Shown here: in pieces, positions 1 to 12,900 of the stretch
How the letters are laid out: every line of letters begins with the position of its first letter
Position numbering within the stretch: position 1 is the stretch's first letter
Source: Sindora glabra
Taxonomy: Eukaryota > Streptophyta > Magnoliopsida > Fabales > Fabaceae
DNA length: 64,000 bases
Direction of reading: 5' to 3'
Assembly: GCA_020226215.1 (NCBI GenBank)
Contig: CM035233.1
Coordinates: forward strand, 55,885,751-55,949,750
The notes under the pieces: model-generated
Seen by the model: the letters and a program-made list of their open reading frames with translations, nothing else
Told to the model about the DNA's origin: nothing
Databases searched by the model: none
Position numbers and translations under genes: made by a program

Positions 1-647
1 ATGCTATTATTTGACAGTTTTGTTGTTAATTAGACATGGTTTATTCATTTATTTAAGATTTTTAGTTAGTGTTACTGTTTTGGAACGAAACAGTAACATG
101 TTACTATCTTGGAACGAAACAGTAACATGTTACTATCTTGGAACGAAACAGTAACATGTTACTATCTTGGAACGAAACAGTAACATGCTATTATTTGATT
201 GTTTTGTTGTTAATTAGACATAATTTATTCATTTATTTGAAGTTTTTAGTTGGTGTTATTGTTTTGGAACAAAACAGTAATATGTAACTGTCTTGTTACT
301 GTCTTATTACTGTCTTGGAACGAAACAGTAATATACTATTATTTGGCAGTTTTATTGTTAATTAGATATGATTTATTCATTTATTTGAGGTTTTTAGTTA
401 GTGTTACTATCTTGAAAAGAAACAATAACGTATTACTGTTTTGGAACGAAACAGTAACACGTTACTGTCTTGGAATGAAACAGTAACGTACTACTGTCTC
501 GGAACGAAATAGTAACATACTATTATTTGGCAGTTTAGTTATTAATTAAATATGATTTATTCATTTATTTGAGATTTTTAGTTAGTGTTACTATTTTGAA
601 AAGAAACAATAACATGTTACTGTCTTGGAACGAAACTGTTTAATTTA
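1..647. repeat. Palindromic minisatellite with higher-order repeat
   Basis: A short unit of about 29 bp built around TTGGAACGAAACAGTAACATG is repeated several times. The junction of two units forms ACAGTAACATGTTACTGT or a one-base variant, which is its own reverse complement. A longer unit starts with ATGCTATTATTTG at about 184 and with its variants at about 333 and 517, and also at position 1. It contains TTTATTCATTTATTTGAG and TTTTTAGTTAGTGTTACT and recurs every 150-190 bp. The array is probably cut by the window edge on the left. The small open frames inside it are repeat translation and not genes. Confidence 0.9.
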
Positions 648-1826
648 CAAATAGTAATAAATTATTTTTTAGTAATTTTATTTGTTAAAAAAAATATTAT
701 AACACTACTAGACACCAAAAGAGTTAGGAAGAAAAATTTTAATATGGGATTCGAATGAATTTAAATTAATAAAAATAAGATCAAAGTTAAAAAAATAACA
801 AGAAATTAAAGAAAAATTAAAAAAATCATTGAAAAAAGCCTTTTTTGCCAAATCAGAGTGGGCATTTTGTAAGCATGTAGATCTCGAAAAGTTACATGAA
901 ATTAAAAAAAAATTTACTTAAAACGGACAATCAAGCACAAAGTTATGGTCATTCAAAGTTTTGAACTCAATTTATACATTTTTAACCAAGTAGACTTCGT
1001 CAAACCCACATTTTCTTATTTTCTGTTGAAAAAGCAAATGAAAAAGATTGAAAATGAGTGGTCATGCAAATATTGGTTAACTAATAAAGAATTTATGACT
1101 TTTTAAAATTTTTAATTTACCACCGCATTTATACAGTTAAAAAAAGAGTAATTTCAGTATATAACATTCATAAATCATAAAATTGAAACCTATTTAAAAA
1201 AAAATTGGCGCTATCACCTCTTTAAAATTAATTAATATCTATTAATATATATTAAATTATTATTGAGGATATTGTAGTCATTTCATTATTATTTCCTAGG
1301 AAATTCAAAGTTGATCCAAACAAAACATAAGAATTTATTTCTTGGGATATGTGACTTCATTTATGTCAATCAAACAATATTTAAGGATTTCCTAGGAAGT
1401 GTACACAGTAAGTAACTTCCTAGGAAATTCAACTTCCCATGAGAAGTTATTTTCTACATGAACCAAACAACCCCTAAGAAATAAAAGATATAGTTACAAA
1501 TGTGAGGAGAGAGAGAGGGAGGGAGAGAGAGGAGTGATTAGATTAAAATAAAAGAAAATTAAATTTAAAAAATAATTTGTAATTCGAAATTGTCCGATGA
1601 TACATGAGAAAGAAAAGCGGGAGAATAGGGGTGGAGTGATTATTAAGATTAAAAAAAAGAAAAAAATTACATGCAAGAGTACAATTAAAAAAGATGGATA
1701 GTAAAGTGTAAGAGGTACTTTAAAAAATAAAATAACACAATCCTTTAATAAAAAAATTAAAAAAGTAAATAATTAAAATTTTAAAAATTATTTTTTAATT
1801 AATTATTATTTAATCAATCTAAACCA
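648..1826. other. AT-rich intergenic stretch without a gene
   Basis: I see no coding signal. It holds an AG-rich tract at about 1503-1533. Three copies of the palindromic motif TTCCTAGGAA lie at about 1295, 1386 and 1417. ACCAAACAACCCCTAAG at about 1460-1476 looks like the terminus of a small inverted-repeat transposon, but I could not find its partner end. Confidence 0.6.
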
Positions 1827-2275
1827 TGTTAGAATTTTTTATATGATCTACCATTAATTGTAAGTATTTTAATAAAATTAACTAAAAAATGATCCAAAAG
1901 ATTTTTTTTATTTATTAAAATCCAATTATTAAAGTGATATATTACTTGAGTTTATAAATACATAATTTTATATTAATATGTTTGGTGGTTAAAGTATAGG
2001 TCTATACCTTTCTTAGCCCGTAATAGGAGGGTCTGATAAAATTTTATTTATATTAGCTAAATCCCTTCTCCACTCCTAACATAATTCATTTGATTAGTTT
2101 CTCCCATTGAGAGCCTTATACTCTAGGAGGAGAGGAAAATTTATACTTATAGTATTCATCTGAATATTACCTTACTTAGAAAAATTAAATTCATAATAAA
2201 GATACGCTTTCACATTAATTTCATTTTCCTAGTATCCTAAATTCCATACAATTTTAATTTAATTTAGTTCTTACA
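1827..2275 (+). mobile_element. LTR of decayed Ty1/copia-type element (5' copy)
   Basis: The segment starts TGTTAGAATTTTTT and ends TTCTTACA, giving the TG...CA ends of an LTR. It is followed at about 2278 by TAGTATCAAAGCC, a degenerate primer-binding site of the initiator-Met tRNA type (consensus TGGTATCAGAGC). Its first 16 or so bases match the LTR start of the copia element at 39416, so the two belong to related families. Related copies lie at 2311-2574, 7934-8389 and 8599-9059. I found no clear target-site duplication (left flank AACCA). Confidence 0.7.
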
Positions 2276-2310
2276 TATAGTATCAAAGCCTCCTTATATA
2301 AATATTTATT

Positions 2311-2574
2311 GACCCATAATAGGAGGGCCTGATAAATTTTTATTTATATTAGTTAGGTCCCTTCTCCACTTTTAACCTAATTCATTTTATTGGTTTGTCC
2401 TATTGAAAGCCTTATCCTCTAGGAGAAAGAGAGAAAAATTTATGCCTATAATATTTATCTAAATATTACATTATTAAAAAAAATTACATTCATAACAAAG
2501 ATACACTTCCACATTAATTTCATTTTCCTAATATCCTAAGTTCCATACAGTTTTAATTTAATTTAGTTCTTACA
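2311..2574 (+). repeat. Partial second copy of LTR 3' half plus primer-binding site
   Basis: This repeats the last ~60% of the LTR at 1827-2275, from CCATAATAGGAGGGCCTG to TTCTTACA. It is again followed by a primer-binding-like TAGTATCAAAACTTCC. The offset from the first copy is 299 bp, so this is a tandem duplication of the LTR 3' part with its primer-binding site. Confidence 0.7.
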
Positions 2575-5500
2575 TATAGTATCAAAACTTCCTTGTATAA
2601 ATTTAGGATCTAATTATATGTTATCATGTATACAATTTACCCAATAATAATTATTATTTATTTTAAATTTTAAATTATTCATAAATATTAAATTAGCCAC
2701 GATTGAGAATTTTGATTCAAGTTTTTTATTCTAATAAAGGAGAAGAAATTTTGTCAATATGTCTGATAAATAGAATTTTAGATATTACATTTGTGTAATT
2801 CTAATCCTGAATTGTCTGAGTTGGGAATCATTAACCGAATCTTGAATTGATTAATGGATAGACTTTTTATTGAATTCGTAATTCTAATTTTCTCTATCTG
2901 TTGCGTTTTCTATTTGGTTTTTGGATAAAGGTCATCCTTTTTCTTATGTAATTATCCGGAATGATTTGCGATAACCAGATCCCTGATCTCATGTTTCTGC
3001 TTAATTTACTGCCTGTTTCATCCATTATGATTCATCCAGGCGCTTTTGAAATTTTTTTTTTTTTTAATTTGTTATGTATTCTTGTTTGATGATGGGGCTG
3101 TTAGTCAGGAAACCGCAGATTTTGTTATTAGATCCATAAAATATCTGTTCAACGAGTCATATTTGCACAGAGGTTTAAAATAATCTTCAGTCCCTTTACC
3201 TTTTAGTGAAATTATTTATATTAATTTATAAGATCTTCAAATTATTAGTATTTATAGAATTAATTTTTTATTATTTAATATAATTACCTACCCAAAAGGA
3301 ATAGTTGTGTATTTTAATTAAAAATTGGCTTATTGAATTTTTTTGATATATTTTATTATTGAGAATTTATTTACTTAAAAAGAGATAAATTGTGAATATT
3401 AAAGTATTATTCTAATTGATTTTAATGATACAATAGTCTTTATATATTACATTCTCAACTCAAATAGGAGAGAATATAGCATTTTTTTTTACTCCTAAAT
3501 ATTTTTTTTCTTATCTATCTACCCATGAATTATTATATATTCTATTTTTAAAATATTATGCACAATATTTTTGGCTTTATTAATTCATTTTTATTATTGA
3601 AATTATTTTGAATAATTACTATCTCAAAGAAAATTTTATTAGTGAAAATAAAAAAATATATTTTCAATACTATCTATTAAGATTCTTATTTATTATTTTT
3701 GATATTTAATGCTAAAATAATTATTATATAAAGTATAGAGTGAAGAAAACATTATACCTTAAATTGGTTAATAAAAATTTGCTACTTTTATTTGATAATA
3801 ATTTATCATCGGTTAGTTTGATAGATTATTAATTTCTATTTCATCTTTATCATAACAAAGTGATGATATTTTATAAAAAATATTATTTAAAATAATTTTA
3901 GTGACGTGGCATTAATAATTAAGTAATATTTTCTTTTATTAAAAAAATTTGAAATTATGTTGTAAAACAATATGGTTTTGATGATCAATATTGATGTATA
4001 TTATTTAGTATCCTTTAATGAATTGATTATGTTATTATTATATTCAATAATTTAATTTATAATTTTAGACATAATTTTTAATATCTTAGTTCTTTTAGAA
4101 AACTTATAGGTTAATTTGGATAATTATCACAAAAGTGAATTTATTTTATATTAACATGTAAGTCTCCGAGCTATTAATAGATATTTGTGGATTTGATTTT
4201 TAATTATTTCACATATTTACCTATCCAAAGGGGTTAAGTGTGTGTTATAGTTAGAATTGAGTTTAATAAAAAAAATTTAATTATTTTATATAATGACCTG
4301 CCCAAAGGGAATTGCTATATGTTATAATTAAAAATTAGTTTAATGAAGCAATTTTATTTCTAGATTTATTTTTTTATTGTATATTTTATTTACTTAAAGA
4401 GATTAAATTTTTGATAATAATATATTATCCGAGTTGGCTTTAATTTTAGAATAATTTTTTACTTATTATATTCTTTACCTTAAAAAGAAAATGTAATGAT
4501 ATTTGTATACTCCTAGACATGATTTTTTTTTCAAGACTAACATATTGTATTTAATTATTTTTTATATAATCTCTTTTGCTATAAATATATATTATTAAAT
4601 ACATGGTATTTGTGAATTTTTTTATCACTTTCACACATGGTATTTATGTTTATAAACATTTTTTCATTTTACCATGGGTATGGACCAAATAAGGTATATT
4701 ATTGAATTACATTAATATTGTTTTGAATATTTTTATTTTAATTAAAAATATTAAATTATGTTTCTAAAAGAAACATGTTAAAGGGATTTAGTTAGAGTTA
4801 TAAATGTATTCCTATATTGATTTTGATTTAATAATAGCTTTAATTTTAAAAATAAATATGTATTTTTTAAGCCTCATTAATTTTTTTGAATTGCACAAAT
4901 TTAAGATATATTTATATGAAAAAAATATTAAAATTGAGGCAATTTGGATGTAATAATATTTTAATTTTGTGATCATTTATTAATTTTTATTAGAAACAAT
5001 CGCATGTTATTTATGTTCAAAAGATCATTGTTCTGGATAATTTTTAATATCTCAAATCTTTTGAAAAGTTTATGATTTATTATGGATAATTATCACCAAA
5101 GTGATATTATTCATATTAATTATAAAGTTTTTGAATTATATCATACGAGATTGTTTTATAATTATTATATGTAACTAACTACCCAAAGGGAGTTGTTGCA
5201 TATTTTAATCAAGGATATTTTACAAAATATATAAATTTCTAGAGTTACTTAGTTTTAAAAATATGTTTGCTCAAAGGGGACATATTTTTAATGCTAAGAT
5301 ATTCTTTTAGTTGGCTAAGTGATTAGGAGATTTTTTACATGCTACATTTTTTACTCAAAGGAATACTGTAGTAATATACATTACTCTTACTCCTACATCT
5401 ATAAACTAAAAGTTACATTCTTTCTTCCAATATTGTTTCTTTTGCCTTTATAATAGAAGTATTATCTCTTTGATTAATTATTTTTTAAGGATGATCAAAA

Positions 5501-6758
5501 TATGTTATTTTATCTTAATTATAAAGGCAAATTTGTCTAGAAGGTCTATTTGTTTAAAGAAAATATTGTTTTAATATCATATTATCTTCTATATAATTGA
5601 GTTAATATATTGAAAAAGAACTTAATATGTACTATAAGTTCTGTTCAAAGGGGAACTTATAGTTATACATTGGGAACTCTTATGTAAATTTTATTAATAT
5701 ATAATTTTTTTTGTTTATCATGTATTATTAAATATTTTGTGCAACTAAATTCAACTTTTTTATATTTTGAAGAGTTATTAGATGAATTAATTTTCAAAAT
5801 GGCATATATTATTATTAACTTTAATTACATGGTGATAAGTTGAATTTTATATTTTTTATGGCATCATGACACATTAGTTATCAAATATAATTTTTTTCCT
5901 TTCCTTCTTTAGGGTGGAATTATATATTACTTTTAAAAAATTATATTTGATAAATAAATTATTAATCAATCAGTATAAATAATTATATTTTAAAATAATA
6001 TACCATTTTTTAGAATTGTACTGAATCTTTACATTAGTGAGAGTTTAATTTAATATTATAAAATTTTATTTGTATTACAAAATGTGGTACCTATGTTCAA
6101 GAGCTTATTTTGGTTCAAGATAATTTGATAATATTTGAAATTTCTTTACTTTATAAAGTACATTTAAGTATTAGAATTTTTTTATATAATTTAGTTTACA
6201 ATAAGTTATATGTTATTACATATATTTGTATGTCAAAAAAATATGCATGGTAAAAAGGTACATATCTCATTGAATTCTCTTTTTTATATATGATATTTGA
6301 ATTTTGAACTAATTTTTATCTAGCATATTTTTGCTAATAGTAATGAATTTAACATATAAGTTATTATGTACTTCATTGAGCATATTATAAAGTAACTTCA
6401 AAATTTTTTTACATATACATTGTGAATCTTTTTTTTTAATTTCTATGAAATGTATTTTTTAATCAATAATGTATATTACTATCATGAGAATTTTTTAAAT
6501 AATTTAATTCAAATTTAAATCAAATTTAAAAATTTTATTCATACTTTGTTTAGGTAATCTTTAGAAATATATTTAAAAAATTCTCTTATTACATTAATTT
6601 GATATCAATTTTAGTATCTAATTTTGATAGTCATGCAAACTATTTATTTGAGACATATTAAAGTTGATTATATAATAAATTTATTTTTATTATTAATTAA
6701 TTTTATTTATATTATATCAAGTTAATGATTTGAGACATCATAATTTTACGTACCATTG

Positions 6759-6828
<70 letters not shown>

Positions 6829-7933
6829 AATTTAAATATTTTTCCTTTAAACCAAGGTTCTAATATTTATAAGATATTCAAAAACTTGTTGAGATATGAA
6901 TATTCAATTTTATTTTCTTATAATATGCTAAATTAGTGGGAGTTCTATATTTATAGAACATTTAAGTTTATTGAAATGCATATATCATGTATATTATAAC
7001 ACAATTTGCTAATTTTTATCATACTTGGTCTTGGTTATATTGGTACATTATTGTGCATTCATCTATATAATTTATGAATTTTTTTATCAATACATGTATT
7101 TTTATATTGTGAAATGTACCAATTATTGTAATTATAAGAATTGTGACTTGGTGCTAGTCGTCCTAAACTTGTATATATAGTTTCTATATGCACCATATTG
7201 GAATAATGAAAATTACTTTGATAAAGGTCAAGTATCAGGTCTAATATTTTATTTTGCATGATACCTTATCAGGACAAAGATTTATTATTTATTAATTAGT
7301 TCTTGATATATATATTTATCTCTTAATTGACACCATTTTAAACTTTGATATATTTTAACAATAGATTTATCAAGATTAAGATTTGGCATCAATCTTTAGT
7401 TCCTAAATTATGTGTTTGTCTCTTAGTTGATAATAATAATATATATTATTATATGTAATATATATTATTATAAAACTTAAAGATATTCTATTTAACATAT
7501 TTATGAAGATTAGGTTAATGTCAATCGCTAGCTCCTATTTTTTATGTTTGTCTCTTAATTGACATTATTTTAGGATTTTAAGACAAGTAAATTTATTAAT
7601 TTGGTTATAAAGAAATCATTGAGGACTGACTTGAAAAATAGCATGTTTGATGTTATTTTTCTTGCTAAACTTTCACATTAATGACTCATATTTAAGTAGT
7701 TGATAATATATGTAATCATGGAATGTCTTATGTTGATGATAATGTAATTACTGCCATGATTCGATATTATTAGTTGCTTAAGTATGAGTCGTGTTTCAAG
7801 TATCATTTTTTGGATGATGTGTTTTTAAAATTGTGGTTATGTATTCAAAATTTTGTATTCAACTTGAGAATTGTTTTCACATAAAATATTTTAAAATAAA
7901 CTCTTTACAATTAACATTACTCAAGTAGAAAAA
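2575..7933 (+). mobile_element. Non-coding interior of the decayed copia-type element
   Basis: These 5.3 kb lie between LTR-like copies, are strongly AT-rich and show no gag, integrase or reverse-transcriptase similarity that I can recognise. A motif of the form TGCCCAAAGGGA, with variants, recurs at about 3290, 4222, 4299, 5181, 5268, 5354 and 5643. The same motif occurs three times in the leader of the copia element at 41.4-41.6 kb. I read this as an enlarged leader of a non-autonomous relative, although a heavily decayed coding element is also possible. An (AT)n tract lies at 6761-6826. Confidence 0.5.
6761..6826. repeat. (AT)n microsatellite
   Basis: Uninterrupted AT dinucleotides, about 33 units. 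Confidence 0.95.
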
Positions 7934-9059
7934 TATTAGAATTTTTTACGTACGCTACCATTAATTGTAAGTATTTTAATTTTTTGATAAAATTAAATGA
8001 ACAATGATCCAAGAAATTTTTGTATTTGTTAAAGCCTAATTATTAAAGTGATCTATTACTTGAACTTATAGAAATATGATTCTATACTAATGTATTTGGC
8101 GATTAAAGTATAGATTTATACCTTTTTTGACTCGTAATGAGATGACTTGATAGGATTTTATTTATATTGGATAAGTCCCCTCTCCACTCATAATTTAATT
8201 CATTTTATTAGCTTGTCCCATTAAGAGTCGTACATTCTTGGAGAAAAAGAGGAAGATTCATGCCTATAATATTCATCTAAATACTACCTTAAAAAAATTA
8301 AATTTATAATAAAGGTACACTTTCACATTAATTTTATTTTTCTGGTATCCTAAATTCTATACAAATGTTAATTTAATTTAATTCTTACAAATTATTGATA
8401 TTTTTATCAAAGATTCATGCCATAATTCGATATTGTTAGTTACTTAAGTATGAGTTGTGTTTCAAGTATCATTTTTTGAATGGTATATTTTTAAAATCGT
8501 GGTCACGTATTCAAAATTTGTATTCAATTTAACAGTTGTTTTCATATAAAATATTTTAAAATAAATTCTTTACAATTAACACTGCTCAACTAGAAAAATA
8601 TTAAAAAATTTTACGTGAACTACCATTAATTGTAAATATTTTAATTTTTTAATCAAATTAAGTGAACAATGATCCAAGAAATTTTTGTATTTGTTAAAAC
8701 CTAATTATTAAAGTGATATATTACTTTGTCTTATAGAAATATAATTTTATATTAATGTGTCTGACGGTTAAAATATAGGCTTGTACATTTTTTAACCTAT
8801 AATAGGAAAGTTTGATAGGATTTTATTTATATTGGATAAGTTCTTTTTCCACTCCTAACCTAATTCATTTTATTAGCTTGTCCCATTAAGAGTCATACAT
8901 TCTAAAAGAAGGAGAGGAAGATTTATACCTATAATATTCATCTAAATACTACCTTATTCAAAAAAAATTAAATTTACAATAAAGGTATACTTTCACGTTA
9001 ATTTTATTTTCTTGATATCCTAAATTCTATACAAATTTTAATTTAATTTAATTCTTACA
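7761..9059. repeat. Tandem duplication of ~666 bp carrying an LTR copy
   Basis: TCGATATTATTAGTTGCTTA at 7761 recurs as a close variant at 8427. Both copies continue through a shared segment containing AGTATGAGT and GTTTCAAGTATCATTTTTT, and each ends with an LTR copy (7934-8389 and 8599-9059). The copies differ at many positions, so the duplication is old. Confidence 0.8.
7934..8389 (+). mobile_element. LTR copy, 3' side of decayed copia-type element
   Basis: Homologous along its length to 1827-2275. It shares ACCATTAATTGTAAGTATTTT, AATGATCCAA, the TCTCCACTC segment and the TTCTTACA end. Its first bases are TATTAGAATTTTTT, with the initial TG mutated. Together with the preceding ~175 bp it forms one unit of a tandem duplication, the other copy being 8427-9059. 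Confidence 0.65.
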
Positions 9060-9194
9060 AATTATTGATATTTTTATCAAAGGTTGTGATGCCTCTTCGT
9101 AATTTTAACTCCTAAATTCCTCTGAATTGTATTTTAGCGTGGAGGTGGAATGGTTATAAAGATTTAAAGAAAAAAACACATGCATGAATATATA

Positions 9195-9470
9195 TATATA
9201 CTCCCTCTATTTGTACTGTAAATAAGATAAAGGTGAATTTATCTCTTCTAAAATGCAAGATATGCACCGGAAAGATTAAGGTAAATTTAACTCTTCTAAA
9301 GTGTAAGATATGCACGGTACAAATAAAAAAAAACTACTCCTTAGGGGCGAAAACAAAAAAAAAAAAGAAGAAGAAAGGGATGGAATTGCTCTTGCTTTTG
9401 GCCGTACAAATAGGAAAAAGGTAAATTTACCTCTGAAGTGCAAGATATATACCGGAGAGATTAAAGGCTA
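9195..9470. repeat. Short tandem repeats beside a Stowaway-like end
   Basis: CTCCCTCTATTTGTAC directly after a TA run resembles the terminus of a Stowaway-type MITE. It is followed by three imperfect copies of a unit made of GGTAAATTTA, CTCTTCTAAAGTGTAAG and ATATGCACCGG. I found only a weak candidate for the opposite terminus (GTACAAATAG at about 9404). Confidence 0.45.
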
Positions 9471-9941
9471 AGCCTCCTCATCTTACCCTCTAAATTGTTT
9501 CAGAGCTTTAGGAAGAGATTAATTATAATAAAGGATACAAAATTGGGCACAAAAGCCATTTACACTTCCTATGGCTCTAACATTTAGCAAACCTTGCTGT
9601 TCTGCATATGTATTCATCATCATCATCATATCGGACATTGGTTAAACATGAATGCCATGTACAAATGCTCAAGTCTTTCATAAAGTCACAAAAGTCTAAC
9701 GAGCATAGAAGACTGCCTATAATTTCTTTCATATACCTAGGACTCCTGGTTTTCTCTCTATAGTGGCCTGTACATGATCCTATCCTCCATTTTGGTTAGA
9801 GATAATTCATAACCACCTCAAAATCATATCGGCAACTCAATCAAGCCTTTCAAAATCTGGGAAAGATCTCCAGAAGAATACAATGACAATCCAAAAGATC
9901 ATAGCAGGAATGGGTTATCATTGTTAAACCGAACAGTATAT

Positions 9942-12900
9942 TCAGCAGCTGCTCAGCTGGCTTAATTGTTCAATCAATGCTGGTTTTGAAAGTCGATAAT
10001 ACTTGCTCACCTTCTGCTCTTTTGCAATGGCTCTCAGACATTTTAATGTCATGTCCTTCAAGCTAAGAGAGGCAGAAGGCTGCAAAGGTGTGGTCTCATT
10101 ATGGGAACCAATGAAGGAGTAACAACTAATCTGAAGATTTTCCTGGTTTCCATTATCCGTTCCAAGCCAACCTGAATCTGATGAGCTCATGTTAGGAGTC
10201 GCATTTGTAAAGTCCACAGCTATTGGCAACTCTGAAAATTTTTGTTCATTCTGTAACTCTGAAATTGAGTTTCTGCTGTCATAAACAATAGCAAGCTCTT
10301 CAGCTTCATGCCGGCCCGAAAGCCATGCTCTTTCAGTAATTGAATTTCTGCTGTCATAAAGAACAATAGCAAGCTCTTTAGATTCATGCTGCTCTGCAAT
10401 CTCAGTGATCTTCATATTTGGGGACTGATTTAAACTGGAACCATCAAGGCTGATGCTAGGTTTTCGTTGCCTTTTGGAAGCTACGGTCATAGATGAATCT
10501 GAAACGACTTCTACTGGATTGTCACCCGGTTCCCTTGCCATAAATTCAGTTAACTCAGCTTTCCTTTTTCTATTAGCTTTATGCTTCACAGGCAAATTAG
10601 AGTTGAACTTGCTGATGGTAGCAGATATTTCAAATTTATGGCCAATTCTTTGCGATTCCTCATCATCTAATGGTTGTGACGCAGTATCTAGACCATTATT
10701 GGCATGCATCTCGAACCGTGAACTCAACACACAATTCTCAGTATCAATAACACTATGATTTTGAATGTTTATCCCCTGGAGAGAAAATTTGGTATCGCTT
10801 CCATTTGAGGAGGATACTTCGGTATCAAAAAGATAATGCGCTTGCATATTCACTCCTTGTCGAGAGGCTTTTCTCTTGCATTGCCTCTTGGAAGGTGAAT
10901 TCAAAGAGTTCGTGCATGTAGCAGAAGCAACATTGACTTCTTTCTTCCAAACTCTTCGGGCTGGTTTTGAAGCAAAATCACACAACCTTTGATCTAAATC
11001 AGAATTTTCAGTTTTCACTTGTTGCAAGGGATTCAATTTAGAATCTGGACCCTTTTTCCTCCCTTTGATGCCAGTTGCAAGACTACAAGCATTTGCAGTA
11101 ACATCTTTGACAGAAGCATTTTCTTGCTGCACAGTTGAAGGAAAAAAATGCACTGCAGACCTTACTCGAAGTAAAACTATAAAAACACAATTTCTATCGA
11201 GCCAAATGAATCAAAGAACAAAAAGAGAGCTTCTTGTACCTTAATTTCTTTTGAAATGTCCCCCTTGCCTGCAGAAGAAAATGACTTTAAGATTTGACCT
11301 GTGTCTGTAGTAATAAGTTGGTTTCTTCTGACTTCATCATTTCTAGAAACTTTCATTTCTGATGTTCCCAAAATTCTCATCCTATCAGAATAGCCAGGAG
11401 AACATCTGATATCATCCAAGTCAGGACTTCTCTCAAGAGTTTTTGGAACCAATTCCTTAAAAAATAACCGATAAAATGTCAAGGACTGAAGCAAAATAGT
11501 TGATCTCCTAGGTGAGACAAGTTCAAGGTAAAGCCAGTGCCACAGGTTCAGGGCATCAAGATTTTAAGATCAATATTCATATGGAAGTATAACATCAACA
11601 AATATAACTAAAACCAAAAGAAATAGAACAAAACAGACTGGCATTGCAAATTCACAAACTAGAAGTAGACATACTACTACCTGGACCTTTTCATTGGGAT
11701 CTGATCTCTTTTCCTTGGGGTCCAGTATTGAACACAGTGTTCCACCATCAGCTGGAAGTATGGGATAATCTTCTGTTACCTCCAAACTCATTATCATTGT
11801 CTCAGTTACACCTGGCTGTTTCTTCTCAGTGGACAAGTTGGTGGCATCCTTACAGAGTTGCTTGATATCAATATTTGACAACTGATAAATGACACGAAAT
11901 ACAGTGCAAACCAAAATTCATCACTTGTTATTATGAGTTAAACGCCAGAATTGTTCAAGGCTCAAGACAAAAAGGCAAAATACATAGATATATACTAGGT
12001 GTACTCAAATTTAATTTACTCCCACATATATACTTAGACATTTACTATCCATGTGATTATAACATAGCTAATATAGTAGACAAAACTGCCACTTGCCTAA
12101 CACGTGATGCCTTAGCCATCTGTTTTCTTTAGGGTTCAAATGAGACATTGATCAGTGACTTCATGGGCAATTTGCAGGGAATGCAAGAACCATACATTAT
12201 TTCCAAAATCAAGAGATATTAATTTGATATTTTAAGTGATCATTACAATGGCTAGTATAGCAATCAGTTCATGCAAACACATGCTTCAGCAAGTTGCAAC
12301 CAATTGAAGAGAGACTGTAAAGCAATCAACTGGTTTGTATAGCAAGCCAATCAATTCAAGCAAACACATCTAAAGAACATTTCCCTCAAGTTTTGAAATA
12401 TTTACAATAAAGCTTTCAAGGAGACAAAATAAGTGCTTAATCAAACCAAACGCATATAGTGATTATATTTCCGCAACCTCTATTCTTTCTGGATTATCAG
12501 ATTTCTTTTCAAGAAGCTCCAACAGGAGTTTTGAGCTTCTAGAATGTTCTGAAGAAGTTCCTTCAAGTTCTTTCTGTTCCTTCTTTACGAGGACATTTGA
12601 ATCAAAATTGCTAGATTCTTTGTCTACAGCCTTTATAGACACATTGATGCTTGGATTCAAGGTCTCCACATAGGCAAGCTTCATGAAATGAGAAAAATAA
12701 AACATATATCACTTATATATTCACAGAGAACAGTTAGATTCTGCACAAACAAGTAAAGTACCACCATAAAGATGCAAGAGAAAATCCAAGATGAGAGAGT
12801 AGAAACTCTTTGTGCTAAATGACAACATTTAGGGATATCTCCTTAATAAAGATGATTCTGATAGTGATAATCATAGGCAGAGAAGATGCATAGACACATC

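Noticed and set aside
1..647. A CRISPR-like array
   Set aside because: The repeats are adjacent and variable, without unique spacers, and the sequence is plant nuclear DNA.
10453..10758. A 101-codon plus-strand frame
   Set aside because: It is an antisense shadow of the last exon of the Rho-N-like gene.
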